Assembly: GCA_963763855.1 (NCBI GenBank)
Contig: CAVXPU010000005.1
Coordinates: 620,001-684,000 of the forward strand
Length of the DNA: 64,000 bases
Direction: 5' to 3'
From: JAIBCC01 sp963763855
Lineage (GTDB): Bacteria; Acidobacteriota; Blastocatellia; Pyrinomonadales; Pyrinomonadaceae
Positions 15,292-25,032 of the stretch are shown in pieces. Position 1 is the stretch's first letter. Every line of letters starts with the position of its first letter. Both the position numbers and the translations under genes were made by a program. The notes beneath the pieces are model-generated. The model searched no databases, was not told the DNA's origin, and saw only the letters and a list, made by a program, of their open reading frames with translations.

Positions 15292-16141
15292 GTTATTTAT
15301 TGAGAAATTGAAAGAGGAGACTTTCATCGCCGACTTTTTCAATTTTATCGAAAAATAGTTTCGGGTTTGAACGGTCATTTCTTTATAGATGTTCGTGAAA
15401 TATGATTGATCGTAAAAGTTGCAGCTATAGGCGATGTCGGTCAGTCTTGTAAATTGTTCGTTGATAAATTTATTATTGAGCGAATTACGAAAACGAGCAA
15501 TCTTCTTAAATCGAACTGGCGAGATACCGAGATTTTTCTTGAATATTCGATTGAAAGTCCGAACATTTAAGCCTACTTCTTCAGCAACTAACTCGATTGA
15601 TTTTTCAATTTCAAAATCGGTCAGTATTGAAACAGCTTTTTCCAAAATCTCTTGATTTTCGATTGGGCAATAAATAGAAAGCAGGAAATCTTCCAGCAAA
15701 TCAATTCGCTTGGTTTGGTCTTCAATTTGATAAAACGCCTGAAGAAAATGTTGATATTTAGGGCTATTATCCCATTCCGTAAAAAACTGAGTATCGTTAG
15801 GACAAACTTCAGAAAAATGATTTCCGTAATGAAATTATTTAACCCGAGCGGCTTAAAGATGATGGTAAATTTATCCAGTCTTCCTTTAAGACTACTGCCA
15901 ACGGCTGTTTTCGCATTCCTTGAACAAAAGCTAAGTTGTTTTTCTTTTCGCTTTCAAATACCGAAACTGAATAATATTTAATCTCTGCCTCAACGTTTTT
16001 ATGAATGCTGACAGGCGTTAGTGTATGCGGGAAAGCGTAATATTTAGTCGCAAATTCGGAGTTATTTGTTTTGAGGAAATAGTAATTCTCAATGTGTTTT
16101 TGCAGAATTGGATGTCGCGGTTGATGATGTTGGACATTCAT
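15289..16141 (-). CDS. AraC family transcriptional regulator (frameshifted)
   Basis: About 280 aa when repaired. The N-terminal sensor part starts MNVQHHQPRHPILQKHIENYYFLK. After a shift near 15860 it reads KFTIIFKPLGLNNFI, the usual end of this AraC-type N-domain, and after another near 15815 it continues SEVCPNDTQFFTEWDNSPKYQHFLQAF. The C-terminus has the double helix-turn-helix (IELVAEEVGLNVRTFNRIFKKNLG, then FTRLTDIAYSCNFYDQSYFTNIYKEM). It faces away from the NTF2-like gene at 16347, a possible target. Its stop codon lies in the hairpin element. Confidence 0.8.
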
Positions 16142-16346
16142 AAAAATTATTACCAAAGGTTTACGATTCGCGGATAGTCTATGACATTTCTCATAATTTC
16201 GATAAAATGAATTTGATTGTAACCCTTAAATCAATTGAATTTACCGCTTAACGATTTTTTGTGCCGTTCATCGAAAAGTGTAATTCAATTCAAAAATTTT
16301 AAGGTATAATTCCGCGTAACTTAAGAAAAGGAGTGCGGAATTTTTT

Positions 16347-17169
16347 ATGAGAAAAATTATTATTTTGTTTGTAATTATCGGATTATTTTCTATCTTGGCA
16401 CTTGCCCAAGACAAAGATTTAATCAAAATTCCGTTGGAAAATTATTTGCAAGGACACGCCACGGGCAAAGGCGAATTTCATCAAAAGGCTATTTATCCCG
16501 AATCGCGTCTGCTTTTGGTGCGAGACGGAAAACTCAATCAACGCACAACTGCCGAATATATCAAAGGCTCAAGCGGAAAACCTGCGGATGATGAAGCAAG
16601 TCGCAAACGCTGGGTTGAAATGGTTGACATAAAAGGAAATGCCGCGATTGCCAAAATCGTTTTAGATTATCCGACTGCTTATTTTGTTGATTATTTTGCA
16701 CTTTTGAAGATTGACGGCGAATGGAAAATCGTCAACAAATCATTTGACCTTATACGGCGAACAAATCCGACTGAAAAAGTTAGTTTTACCAACTACCGAA
16801 GAGGAAAAAGGCGGTTGCGGTTCCGCTGGAAAACTATATAAAAGCCCAAGCGACAGGCAATGGCGAATTTATGCGAATGGCTTTGCACACCGAAGCAAAA
16901 GTGATGTTTTTCGCGGATGGAAAATTTAATCAATGGTCAGCCGAAGAATTTGCGGGACGTTTTACAGGAAAGCCGCTGCTGACGAGGCGAAACGCAAACG
17001 CTCGTTTGAGATATTAGACATTGCCGGAAATGCTGCAATTGCAAAAGTTACTTTGGATTATCCGACGGTCAAATTTACCGATTATATGACTTTGCTCAAA
17101 ATTGACGGCGAATGGAAAATTATCAATAAAACTTTTTATCGTGAGAAGAAAGAGCAGCCGAAAAAATAA
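16347..17169 (+). CDS. Secreted protein with two tandem lumazine-binding/NTF2-like domains (frameshifted)
   Basis: The signal peptide MRKIIILFVIIGLFSILALAQ is followed by two copies of the same ~120-residue domain. Copy 1 has IPLENYLQGHATGKGEFHQKA..DEASRKRWVEMVDIKGNAAIAKI..LLKIDGEWKIVNK. Copy 2 has VPLENYIKAQATGNGEFMRMA..DEAKRKRSFEILDIAGNAAIAKV..LLKIDGEWKIINK. The pattern is that of the putative lumazine-binding family (NTF2 fold), function unknown. At least three one-base shifts (about 16775, 16815 and 16970) interrupt the frame between and within the copies. A TATAAT box at 16305 and AAGGAG at 16328 precede the start. Confidence 0.75.
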
Positions 17170-17187
17170 GCTTTTATCGCTCGAAAA

Positions 17188-17274
17188 GTCAGAACCGCTT
17201 GCGGTAGCGAGTGGTTGAAGCTAAATTATTGAACTACTTAAGTTAAACCATCCGCTACCGCAGACGGTTCTGAC
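17188..17274. repeat. Inverted repeat, 27-bp arms
   Basis: The arm at 17188-17214 (GTCAGAACCGCTTGCGGTAG...) is matched in reverse complement at 17248-17274 in 23 of 27 positions. The spacer is 33 nt. It lies between the NTF2-like gene and the first serine hydrolase of the array and has no ORF; it looks like a small MITE or a REP pair. Confidence 0.8.
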
Positions 17275-17344
17275 AAAAAGATCAGTTTATTTATTAACAA
17301 TTTTCAATAATTTCAATCGCTTCATAATCCTAGTTGCCGTCTGC

Positions 17345-18703
17345 TTGTTCGTTTTTCAATCTGCTTCGGCACAAACAGCACCATCAACACGAGAAATCAA
17401 GGCGAAAGTTGATGAATATATGAAGGCGGCGGTCGAGTTTGAGCGATTTAGCGGTTCAATTTTGATTGCTAAAGACGGAAAGCCGATAGTCAGCAAAGGC
17501 TACGGAATGGCGAATATTGAATTTGACGCACCGAATAATCCGCACACCGTTTTTCGTCTCGCATCGGTTTCAAAACACTTCACGGCGGCGGCGATAATGA
17601 TTCTGCAAGAACGCGGAAAATTAAACGTAAATGACCTTGCTTGCAAACATTTAGCTGAATGTCCGGCGGCGTGGCAGACGATTACGATTCGCCATCTTTT
17701 GACGAACACACACGGCATTCCGGGTATTTCGGCGTTGGAAATAGGTTCGCTTCGAGGGTTACCGATTCCGATGGATCAATGGTATGAAGTAACGAGCAAG
17801 AAGCCTCTGGAATACACTCCCGGCGAAAAATTCAAATATCTTGGGTTCCGGCTATACATTGCTCGGTTTTATTATTGAGCGAGTATCGGGCAAATCTTAC
17901 GGTGAATTCATGCAGGAAAACATTTTCACACCTTTGGGAATGAAACGGACTGGTTACGAAGACCCGCTCCGCATCATTAAAAACCGAGCTATTGGTTACA
18001 AGCAATTGCAGGGCGACCCAATTACAAATGTGCCTTACAGGGAAATAATCCGTATGTATGCGGGCGGCGGAATTTACTCAACGACCGAAGACCTTCTGAT
18101 CTGGGGCAACGCCCTTTTTACACGGAAAAATCCTGTCGAAAAAGTCTATTGACGAGATGTCCACGCCGTTTCGGGAGATGGTTCCCGGCAGAGGTTACGC
18201 TTACGGGTTGTGGTCAAGCCAACAATTCGGTCGGCGGCGAATTGCACACGGCGGCAACGCAACGGGTTTTATCACATACTTTGCACGTCTATCCCGAAGA
18301 CCGCGTAACCGTCATTGTTTTGAGCAACAACCAAAGCGGTTCTGCTGGAAAAATCAACGACGTTTTGTCGGCTATCACCTTTGGTAAACCGTATGAAATT
18401 CCGAAAGAGCGTAAAGCCATCACCGTCGCGTCTTCGGTTTTGGAAAAATATGTCGGAGAATATCAGGCTCAGTTTCCACCAACGAATTATAAAATTACCA
18501 TTGAAAACGGAAAATTGATGTTTCAGGAAATTGATTTCCTGAAAGCCGAGATGTTCGCTGAATCGGAAACCGACTTTTTTCTTAAAGCCGCTGATATGCG
18601 AATCAAATTTATCAAAGATGCAAACGGAACGGTTACAGGTTTTATTGTGGATCAAGGCGACGGCACTTTGTATCCGATTATGAACGGTCAAAAAGTTAAA
18701 TAA
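17345..18703 (+). CDS. Serine hydrolase, beta-lactamase fold (array member 1, frameshifted)
   Basis: The start is unclear: a signal-peptide-like FIILVAVCLFVFQSASAQ is open upstream to about 17318 without an ATG, and 17345 is a TTG. The nucleophile motif SVSK (residues 74-77 from that TTG) and HLLTNTHGIPG are in frame one. After a shift at ~17838 come GYTLLGFIIERVSGKSYGEF and GGGIYSTTEDLLIWG. Later shifts at ~18145 and ~18285 lead to RIAHGGNATGFITYFAR (third motif) and a C-terminal lipocalin-like strand domain (VLEKYVGEYQAQ). The YxN motif falls at the first shift and cannot be read with certainty. Confidence 0.8.
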
Positions 18704-18710
18704 ATAGTAA

Positions 18711-18832
18711 GGAACTCGGACACTCTTGTCCGAATCGCCGGAAACGGCGAAACTTTGCGGCGATTGAGACGAGTCAAAGCCAGCACTTATTTTCGTGCTT
18801 TGCACTCATTCGGACAAGAGTGTCCGAGCTCC
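18711..18832. repeat. Inverted repeat (MITE-like), 24-bp arms
   Basis: GGAACTCGGACACTCTTGTC... at 18711-18734 is matched by the reverse complement at 18809-18832 with one mismatch. Each arm is itself a hairpin (TCGGACA-ctct-TGTCCGA). Smaller stems (TCGCC/GGCGA, AGCAC/GTGCT) lie between. It fills the gap between array members 1 and 2, starting 8 nt after the stop codon. Confidence 0.85.
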
Positions 18833-18846
18833 ATTAAAAAAAATCT

Positions 18847-19938
18847 ATGAAAAATTTATACACAAAACGAATTTTACTTTCTCTTCTGAGCATTTTCCTT
18901 TTGATTTCGTCAATTTCAGCCCAAACAGCGGATAAAGTTGATGATTTCATCAAAGCGGAAATGCAGAGACAAAATATTCCGGGCGTTTCAGTCGCGGTTA
19001 TCAAAGACGGTAAAGCCATTAAAATCAAAGGTTATGGCTTGGCAAACATCGAAACGAATGCTCCTGTTACAAATGAAACGGTTTTCAAAATCGGTTCAAT
19101 CAGCAAGCCGATTATTGCGATGGGAATTATGCTTCTGGTCGAAGAAGGCAAAATTTCGCTTGATGATAAGGTCAGTAAATATCTGGAAGGCACGCCTGAA
19201 ACGTGGAAAGACATCACTGTTCGGCATTTGCTTTCGCATACTTCGGGAATTATTCGTGAAGCTCCCGGTTTTGATCCCGCCAAGATTCAGCCTGATGCCG
19301 ATGTTATCAAGACGGCTTATCAATCGCCTTTGGTTTTCAAGCCCGGCGAAAAATACGAATATTGCAACGTCGGATATTTTTCGCTGGCGGAAATTATCCG
19401 CAAAGTTTCGGGCAAACCTTGGGGCGAATTTCTGTCGGAACGCATCTTCAAACCGCTTGGAATGAATTCGACACGCACCACCACATTTGACGAAATTGTT
19501 CCGAATCGTGCCAACGGTTATTCGTTTAGCAACAACAAGTTATCAAATTCAGAAGTCTATCTGGCGTTGCGTCCGAGCGGTGCTTTTCTGTCAACAATTT
19601 CTGATTTGATAAAACTCGAAAATGCCTTGAACGGGAAAGATTTTCTAAAACCTGAAACCCGCAAAATGATGTGGACACCGTTCAAATTTAACGACGGAAA
19701 AGATTCAATTTATGGATTAGGTTGGACAATTGACGAAGTGAACGGCAGAAAACGCATCGGTCACGGCGGAAGTCTGAATGGTTTTAAGTCGTATTTTGCC
19801 CGTTTTGTTGACGATGGAATAACGGTAATCGTTCTGACAAATTTGGCTCAAGTTGATCCTTCCGAACTTTCAAAAGGAATTGCCGCTCAATATATTCCGG
19901 CAATGGCAAAGCCTAACGCGGTTACTTCCGCAAAATAA
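18847..19938 (+). CDS. Serine hydrolase, beta-lactamase fold (array member 2)
   Basis: 363 aa, intact. The signal peptide ends near SISAQ. The nucleophile motif is SISK (84-87), the second motif is YCN in EYCNVGYFSLAEI, and the third is HGG in RIGHGGSLNGFKSYFARF, all consistent with an active class C-type esterase/peptidase. There is no C-terminal extra domain. Periplasmic. Related in sequence to its neighbours on both sides, so the array probably grew by tandem duplication. Confidence 0.92.
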   Translation: MKNLYTKRILLSLLSIFLLISSISAQTADKVDDFIKAEMQRQNIPGVSVAVIKDGKAIKIKGYGLANIETNAPVTNETVFKIGSISKPIIAMGIMLLVEEGKISLDDKVSKYLEGTPETWKDITVRHLLSHTSGIIREAPGFDPAKIQPDADVIKTAYQSPLVFKPGEKYEYCNVGYFSLAEIIRKVSGKPWGEFLSERIFKPLGMNSTRTTTFDEIVPNRANGYSFSNNKLSNSEVYLALRPSGAFLSTISDLIKLENALNGKDFLKPETRKMMWTPFKFNDGKDSIYGLGWTIDEVNGRKRIGHGGSLNGFKSYFARFVDDGITVIVLTNLAQVDPSELSKGIAAQYIPAMAKPNAVTSAK

Positions 19939-20131
19939 AGGCAAACGAGCTGTCGAAAAGAAATCTTGAATCAAACGAATCGCAAAATCAGGAATAGTTT
20001 TTTGTCATAAAAGCGAGTGGCGGTGTTTTATCTGTTAGTGACGTAATAATTCACAATAAATTTGTAGGATGGTTCAATCGAAATACTGTTGCTGAACTTA
20101 TTTTTTGATTGAAACTGACACAAAGAAAAAA

Positions 20132-21589
20132 ATGAAAACTTTAAAGCTATTTGCTTTATTTATAGTTGCATTTATAATCGCAACAACCGCATTTGCACAG
20201 CAAAATGTGCAGAAAATTGACGGTTTGATGAAACAGTATTACGACTACGGGCAGTTCAACGGTTCGATTTTGGTTGCTGAGAAAGGCAAAATCATCTACG
20301 AAAAAGGTTTCGGGATGGCAAATATGGAATGGTCTCTACCGAATCAGCCGGACACGAAATTTCGCATCGGTTCGATTACGAAGCAATTTACGGCTGCTTT
20401 GATTCTCCAACTCGTTGAGGAAGGAAAGGTTAAACTCGATGGAAAATTGAGCGATTATCTGCCGGATTACCGCAAAGATACGGGAAGCAAAGTTACGATT
20501 CATCAATTGCTTAATCACACAACCGGCATTCCGAGTTATACAAATCGTTCCGATTTTATGGCGGAAATTAGCCGGGATCCGTATAGCGTAGCGGATTTCG
20601 TCAAAAAATTTGCGAGCGACGATCTGGAATTCGAACCGGGAACAAAGTTCAGCTACAACAATTCCGGCTATTTTCTACTTGGAGCAGTTATCGAAAAAGT
20701 TACCGGAAAATCATACGCAGATGTTTTGACAGAACGCATCTTCAAACCGCTTGGAATGACGAATTCGGGTTACGATAATCAATCTTCGCTTTTGCCAAAA
20801 CGTGCCAATGGTTATCAGAAAACATCTGTGGGATTTGTGAACGCGGCGTATCTTGATATGTCGTTGCCGTATTCGTCGGGTTCGCTTTATTCAACCGTGA
20901 GCGACCTTTTCAAATGGGATCAATCGCTTTACGAGGACAAAATTCTTTCCGCCGAAAGCAAGAAATTGATGTTCACGCCCGGACTTTCAAATTACGGATA
21001 CGGCTTCGGTATTTCCGAGCAACCGATTGGAAAAACAACCGAAAAAACTAAGATTATTGCACACAGCGGCGGAATTAACGGCTTTAATTCGTTGATTACG
21101 AGAGCAGTTGATAAACGGCAAACCGTGATTATTCTCGATAATATCGGTCGTGGCAGTTTTCACGGAAAAATCACGAATTCGATTCTCAATATTCTGAACG
21201 GACAGCCGTTTGAGCCTGCGAAAAAATCAATCGCTGAAACACTTTACGCAATCGTCGTTGAAAAAGAAATTTCCGTAGCGATTGCCGAATACCGCAAACT
21301 AAAAGCGGCAAACTCGCCAAATTATGATTTTTCGGAAGAGGAATTAAACACGCTCGGTTATCAGCTTTTGCGAAGCAATCGAACGAAAGACGCGATTGAG
21401 ATTTTCAAGCTCAACGTTGAAATATTTCCAAAATCGGCAAATCCATATGACAGTCTCGGCGAAGCCTATCTCGCCAACGATCAAAAAGATCTGGCACTCG
21501 TAAATTACAAAAAGGCGTTTGAACTCGATCCGACAAATGCGGGTGCGGCGGAAATTATTAAACGACTCGAAGGCAAAACACCAAAGTAA
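20132..21589 (+). CDS. Serine hydrolase with C-terminal TPR-like tail (array member 3)
   Basis: 485 aa from the ATG at 20132. Signal peptide MKTLKLFALFIVAFIIATTA then FAQ. Motifs are SITK (81-84), YNN in FSYNNSGYFLLGAVIEKV, and HSGG in IIAHSGGINGFNSL. The last ~90 residues (YQLLRSNRTKDAIEIFKLNVE..NPYDSLGEAYLANDQKDLALVNYKKAFELDP) form two TPR-like helical pairs, a common ending in secreted serine hydrolases of Bacteroidota and Acidobacteriota. Substrate unknown. Confidence 0.93.
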   Translation: MKTLKLFALFIVAFIIATTAFAQQNVQKIDGLMKQYYDYGQFNGSILVAEKGKIIYEKGFGMANMEWSLPNQPDTKFRIGSITKQFTAALILQLVEEGKVKLDGKLSDYLPDYRKDTGSKVTIHQLLNHTTGIPSYTNRSDFMAEISRDPYSVADFVKKFASDDLEFEPGTKFSYNNSGYFLLGAVIEKVTGKSYADVLTERIFKPLGMTNSGYDNQSSLLPKRANGYQKTSVGFVNAAYLDMSLPYSSGSLYSTVSDLFKWDQSLYEDKILSAESKKLMFTPGLSNYGYGFGISEQPIGKTTEKTKIIAHSGGINGFNSLITRAVDKRQTVIILDNIGRGSFHGKITNSILNILNGQPFEPAKKSIAETLYAIVVEKEISVAIAEYRKLKAANSPNYDFSEEELNTLGYQLLRSNRTKDAIEIFKLNVEIFPKSANPYDSLGEAYLANDQKDLALVNYKKAFELDPTNAGAAEIIKRLEGKTPK

Positions 21590-21601
21590 ATCGGTAAATT
21601 T

Positions 21602-23065
21602 ATGAAAAAAACAACTATATTCCGATTCAGAAATTTTGGACTGATTTTTATTATATTTGTTAGTTTTATTGGTGTTTCGGCACAAAAATCCGTAATTCCA
21701 ACGCAAATCGAAGCCTATTTGAAAAGCGAGATGCAGAAACGCAAAATTCCCGGTTTGCAGATTGCGATTATCAAAGGCGGCAAAATCGTGATGCAAGGTT
21801 CGTATGGAATTGCGAATCTCGAAAACTCCGTTCCAGTTACTAATCAAACTGTTTTTTCGATAAATTCGGCGACTAAATCTTTTACGGGCGTGGCGATAAT
21901 GCAGTTGGTTGAAGCCGGAAAAGTTGACCTTGAGCACCGATTTCGCGTTATTTGGATGAACTGCCAACGGCTTGGCAATCGGTCAAAGTTCGACAATTAT
22001 TGGCTCATACTTCGGGCATTCCGAACTTTTTGGACGGCAACGGAACTTTGTTGGTTGAAAACGATTTCGATGCTTCGGTAACAAAAGTATTGACCTTGCC
22101 GATGGAATTCAAAAGCGGAGATCGCTTTTCTTACAATCAAACGAACTATCTGTTAATCGGCAAGATTATTGATAAATTGAGCGGTCAGCCGTTTGTCGAA
22201 TTTATTCGGGAAAGACAGTTCAAACCTGCCGGAATGACGCAGGCAGATTGGGGCGATTCTTACGACGTTGTGCCGAATAAAGCTAAGTCTTACCATTATA
22301 ATCGCTTTGGCGATCAGAAATTCACCAACAGCCACGAAACATTTTCCAAACCGCTGTGGACAGCCGCCGGAATAAACACAACCGCCAGAGAAATCGCTAA
22401 ATGGATAATTGCCCTGCAAAGCGGAAAACTGCTGCAAAAATCAAGTCTGCCGAGTTTGTGGAAATCCGAAGTTAGCAATATCACAAAATTACCTGTCGGC
22501 TACGCAATCGGTTTTCCAACCTATGAACGACCTGAACATCGGGCAGTTGCCGGAATCGGCGGCGGACGCTCGGCGTTCTTGATTTATCCCGAAGACGATT
22601 TATCCATTGTGATTTTAACCAATCGAATCGGTTCTTCGCCGGAGTCTTTTATTGACGAAGTTGCAGGTTTTTACATTCCGGCAATGAAAGCCTCAACCGG
22701 ATTCGGATTGCCGCCAGCAATAAAATTACTTCGTGCCGAATTGTTAAAAGTCGGATTTGAAAAAGCGGTTGAAGTCGTTAAAGTCTTAAGAAATAAAGAT
22801 TCAAATTATCAACTTTCCGAAAACGAACTTAACAGTTGGGGTTATATTTTGCTTCGACAGGAGAAGTCGAAAGAAGCACTCGAAATCTTCAAATTAAATA
22901 CGATTCTTTTTCCCGAAAGTGGAAATGTTTATGACAGCCTAGCGGAAGCGTATGAGGTTAATGGAGATAAAGTGTCAGCGATAAAAAATTATCGAAAAAT
23001 CATTGGAATTAGACCCAAAAAATGAAAACGCTGTTATTCAGATTAGACGATTAGAGCCAAAATAA
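21602..23065 (+). CDS. Serine hydrolase with TPR-like tail (array member 4, frameshifted)
   Basis: It starts 12 nt after member 3. The signal peptide ends at GVSAQ, and SATK (89-92) is the nucleophile motif. One missing base near 21936 switches frame into PISRYLDELPTAW.SVKVRQLLAHTSGIP. The second motif reads YNQ (FSYNQTNYLLIGKI) instead of YxN, and the third is GGG (AGIGGGRSAF). A TPR-like tail follows. An extra A near 22995 hides the true C-terminus LELDPKNENAVIQIRRLEPK, which ends at 23065. The altered second and third motifs suggest a different specificity. Confidence 0.85.
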
Positions 23066-23088
23066 TTTTCGGCAGCGATTATATTCCT

Positions 23089-23119
23089 TTGTTGCAACAT
23101 TCTTTTGATGTTGCAACAA
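23089..23119. promoter_or_regulatory. Perfect 12-bp inverted repeat upstream of the LytS-like kinase
   Basis: TTGTTGCAACAT (23089-23100) and ATGTTGCAACAA (23108-23119) are perfect complements with a 7-nt spacer. Each arm contains the palindrome TTGCAA. There is no T tract after it, so a terminator is less likely than an operator or RNA structure for the following regulatory pair. Confidence 0.6.
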
Positions 23120-23196
23120 TCTTTTGAAGCGTCGCCCGAATTTGAGCTTGTGTCTTTTCACAAATTTGCCAAAAAAAGTGCAAAAAATAAAAGCAG

Positions 23197-24235
23197 ATGA
23201 AGCAATTTGATTTTGAAGATAAATTACCTTCGTTTTGGACAATCCAGTTAGTCGGCTGGATTGTCTATTTTGCGGTGATTTACATTACATTTTTGTCAAT
23301 CGCCGCACCTGAAATGTTTCTTAACTTATTATATCTCAAAGGCTTTCGTGCTTTGACCGGATTTTTTCTAACCTCAATTTTTTTGCGTCCGATTTATCGG
23401 CGATTTTGGAAATCAACTTTCGATTTTCAATTTGATTTTATTAGTCTTAATTTGTGCCGTTGTTTTAGGTTCGGCTTGGACGGCAATTGAAGCCGCTTAT
23501 AATTATTTGAATTCGGTGCCACTTTTAACATGCCTAATTATTTCGCCCGAAGCCCGCGAATCTCGCTCGATTATGCGATGACTTTAACGGCTTGGAGTGC
23601 GTCATATCTTGGTATAAAAAATTGGTTGGCGTGGCAAAAAGAACGTGAAAATGCTATGCAATCTAGGTTTTTAGCCGACAAAGCACAGCTCGAAGTTTTG
23701 CGTTACCAGCTAAATCCGCACTTTCTTTTCAATGCCCTAAATTCGATTCGGGCATCGGTTGACGAAGATAAAACGCGTGCCAAACAAATGATTACACAGC
23801 TCTGCCGAATTCTTGCGGCATACACTCGTAAGTGCTGAAAAGAAAGAGATTCCGCTGTTTGAAGAAATTGATGCAGTGAAGAATTATTTGGCAATCGAAA
23901 AGATTCGTTTTGAAGATAAACTCGAAATTGAATACGATATTGACGAAAAAGCCAAAGACTTTTTCCGTGCCGTGTTTGCTGATAAATCCTTTGGTCGAAA
24001 ACGCAATAAAGCATGGATTATAGACAAGTCCAAAGCCGCTCAGAATAAAAATTTCCGCGAAATTGAATGATGAAAAACTCATTTTGGAAGTAGTAAACAC
24101 GGGCAAATTGAAGAATCACATAATTCAAACGGAACCAAAATTGGTTTGAAAAATGTCCGTGAAAGATTGGAAAAATTGTTTGGTGATAAAAGTAGTTTTG
24201 AACTTAAACAAGACGGCGAATTTGTGAGTTGCTAG
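23197..24235 (+). CDS. LytS/YehU-type sensor histidine kinase (multiple frameshifts)
   Basis: About 345 aa over at least four frames. Hydrophobic N-terminal segments (FWTIQLVGWIVYFAVIYITF and following) form a membrane part. Then comes the His-kinase box LNPHFLFNALNSIRA with the phospho-accepting His, a linker EEIDAVKNYLAIEKIRFEDKL, and (split by shifts between 23950 and 24110) VPCLLINPLVENAIKHG, the ATP-binding N box. It ends GLKNVRERLEKLFGDKSSFEL. It is paired with the LytTR regulator 15 nt downstream. Too many shifts exist to say whether the gene is intact in the organism. Confidence 0.8.
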
Positions 24236-24250
24236 GATTGAGATTCGGAA

Positions 24251-24972
24251 ATGAAACTAACCGCGATAATTGTTGATGATGAAAGACTTGCACGCAAAGA
24301 ATTGCGTTCGCTTTTGTCTGAATTTGACGGAAATTTCAATAGTTGGCGAGGCTGAAAATTTATCCGAAGCCATTGAATTGATTCAAACAAAAAAACCTGA
24401 TGTCGTTTTTCTGGACATTCAATTACAAAACGAAAACGGCTTTGATTTGCTCGAAAAAGTTGAGAAAAATTTCAAACTAATTTTCGTCACGGCGTTTGAT
24501 GCCTTTGCGATTCGTGCGTTTGAAATCAACGCTTTAGATTATTTGCTCAAGCCTGTAAATCCCGAAAGACTGGCCAAAACGCTCGAAAGATTGCTTGAAT
24601 CGAAGAGAAAAACAAAACGCCTTTGCGTAAACTCGAATACGAAGATCGAATTTTTTTAGAACTTGGCGGACGTTCCAAATTTCTAAAAATCAATCGACAT
24701 TAAATATATCTCAGCCGACGGCGATTACACGCAAGTTTTCACATCGGACGGCGGTAAATATCTGATTACAAAGCCTTTGAAAGAATGGGAAGAACGATTG
24801 CCGGAAAAATATTTTGTCCGAATTCATCGCTCAACAATCGTAAATTTTGAATTTATTGAGAAAGTTGAAAGTTGGTTTAATCGTTCTTTTCAAGTATTTC
24901 TTAAGCGGAATAGATGAACCTTTTTTAATAAGTCGGCGATATTCTGCTGTAATTAAAGAAAAGTTCAACTAA
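24251..24972 (+). CDS. LytTR-type response regulator (frameshifted)
   Basis: The receiver domain starts MKLTAIIVDDERLARKELRS with the acidic pair DD. After a shift near 24335 the phospho-acceptor Asp is in PDVVFLDIQLQNENGFDLL and the Lys in YLLKPVNPERL. After further shifts at ~24620 and ~24700 the LytTR DNA-binding domain follows (YISADGDYTQVFTSDG..YLITKPLKEWEERLPEKYFVRIHRSTIVN). It is the cognate regulator for the upstream kinase. LytTR proteins bind direct repeats and often control secreted or membrane functions; the adjacent hydrolase array is a possible target. Confidence 0.83.
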
Positions 24973-25032
24973 TATTCTACAAGATTTATTCGTTTTCTGA
25001 TAAACTTTGCTTATTATTTTGTCAGAAACATA

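Noticed and set aside
16308..16342. AATTCCGC/GCGGAATT stem followed by a T run, enclosing the ribosome site of the NTF2-like gene
   Set aside because: A TATAAT box at 16305-16310 would start the transcript after the left arm, so the hairpin would not form in the RNA. An attenuator or thermosensor is not supported.
21344..21967. 207-codon minus-strand frame across the junction of hydrolase array members 3 and 4
   Set aside because: It lies antisense to two signal-peptide/TPR coding segments with clear motifs; no independent support.
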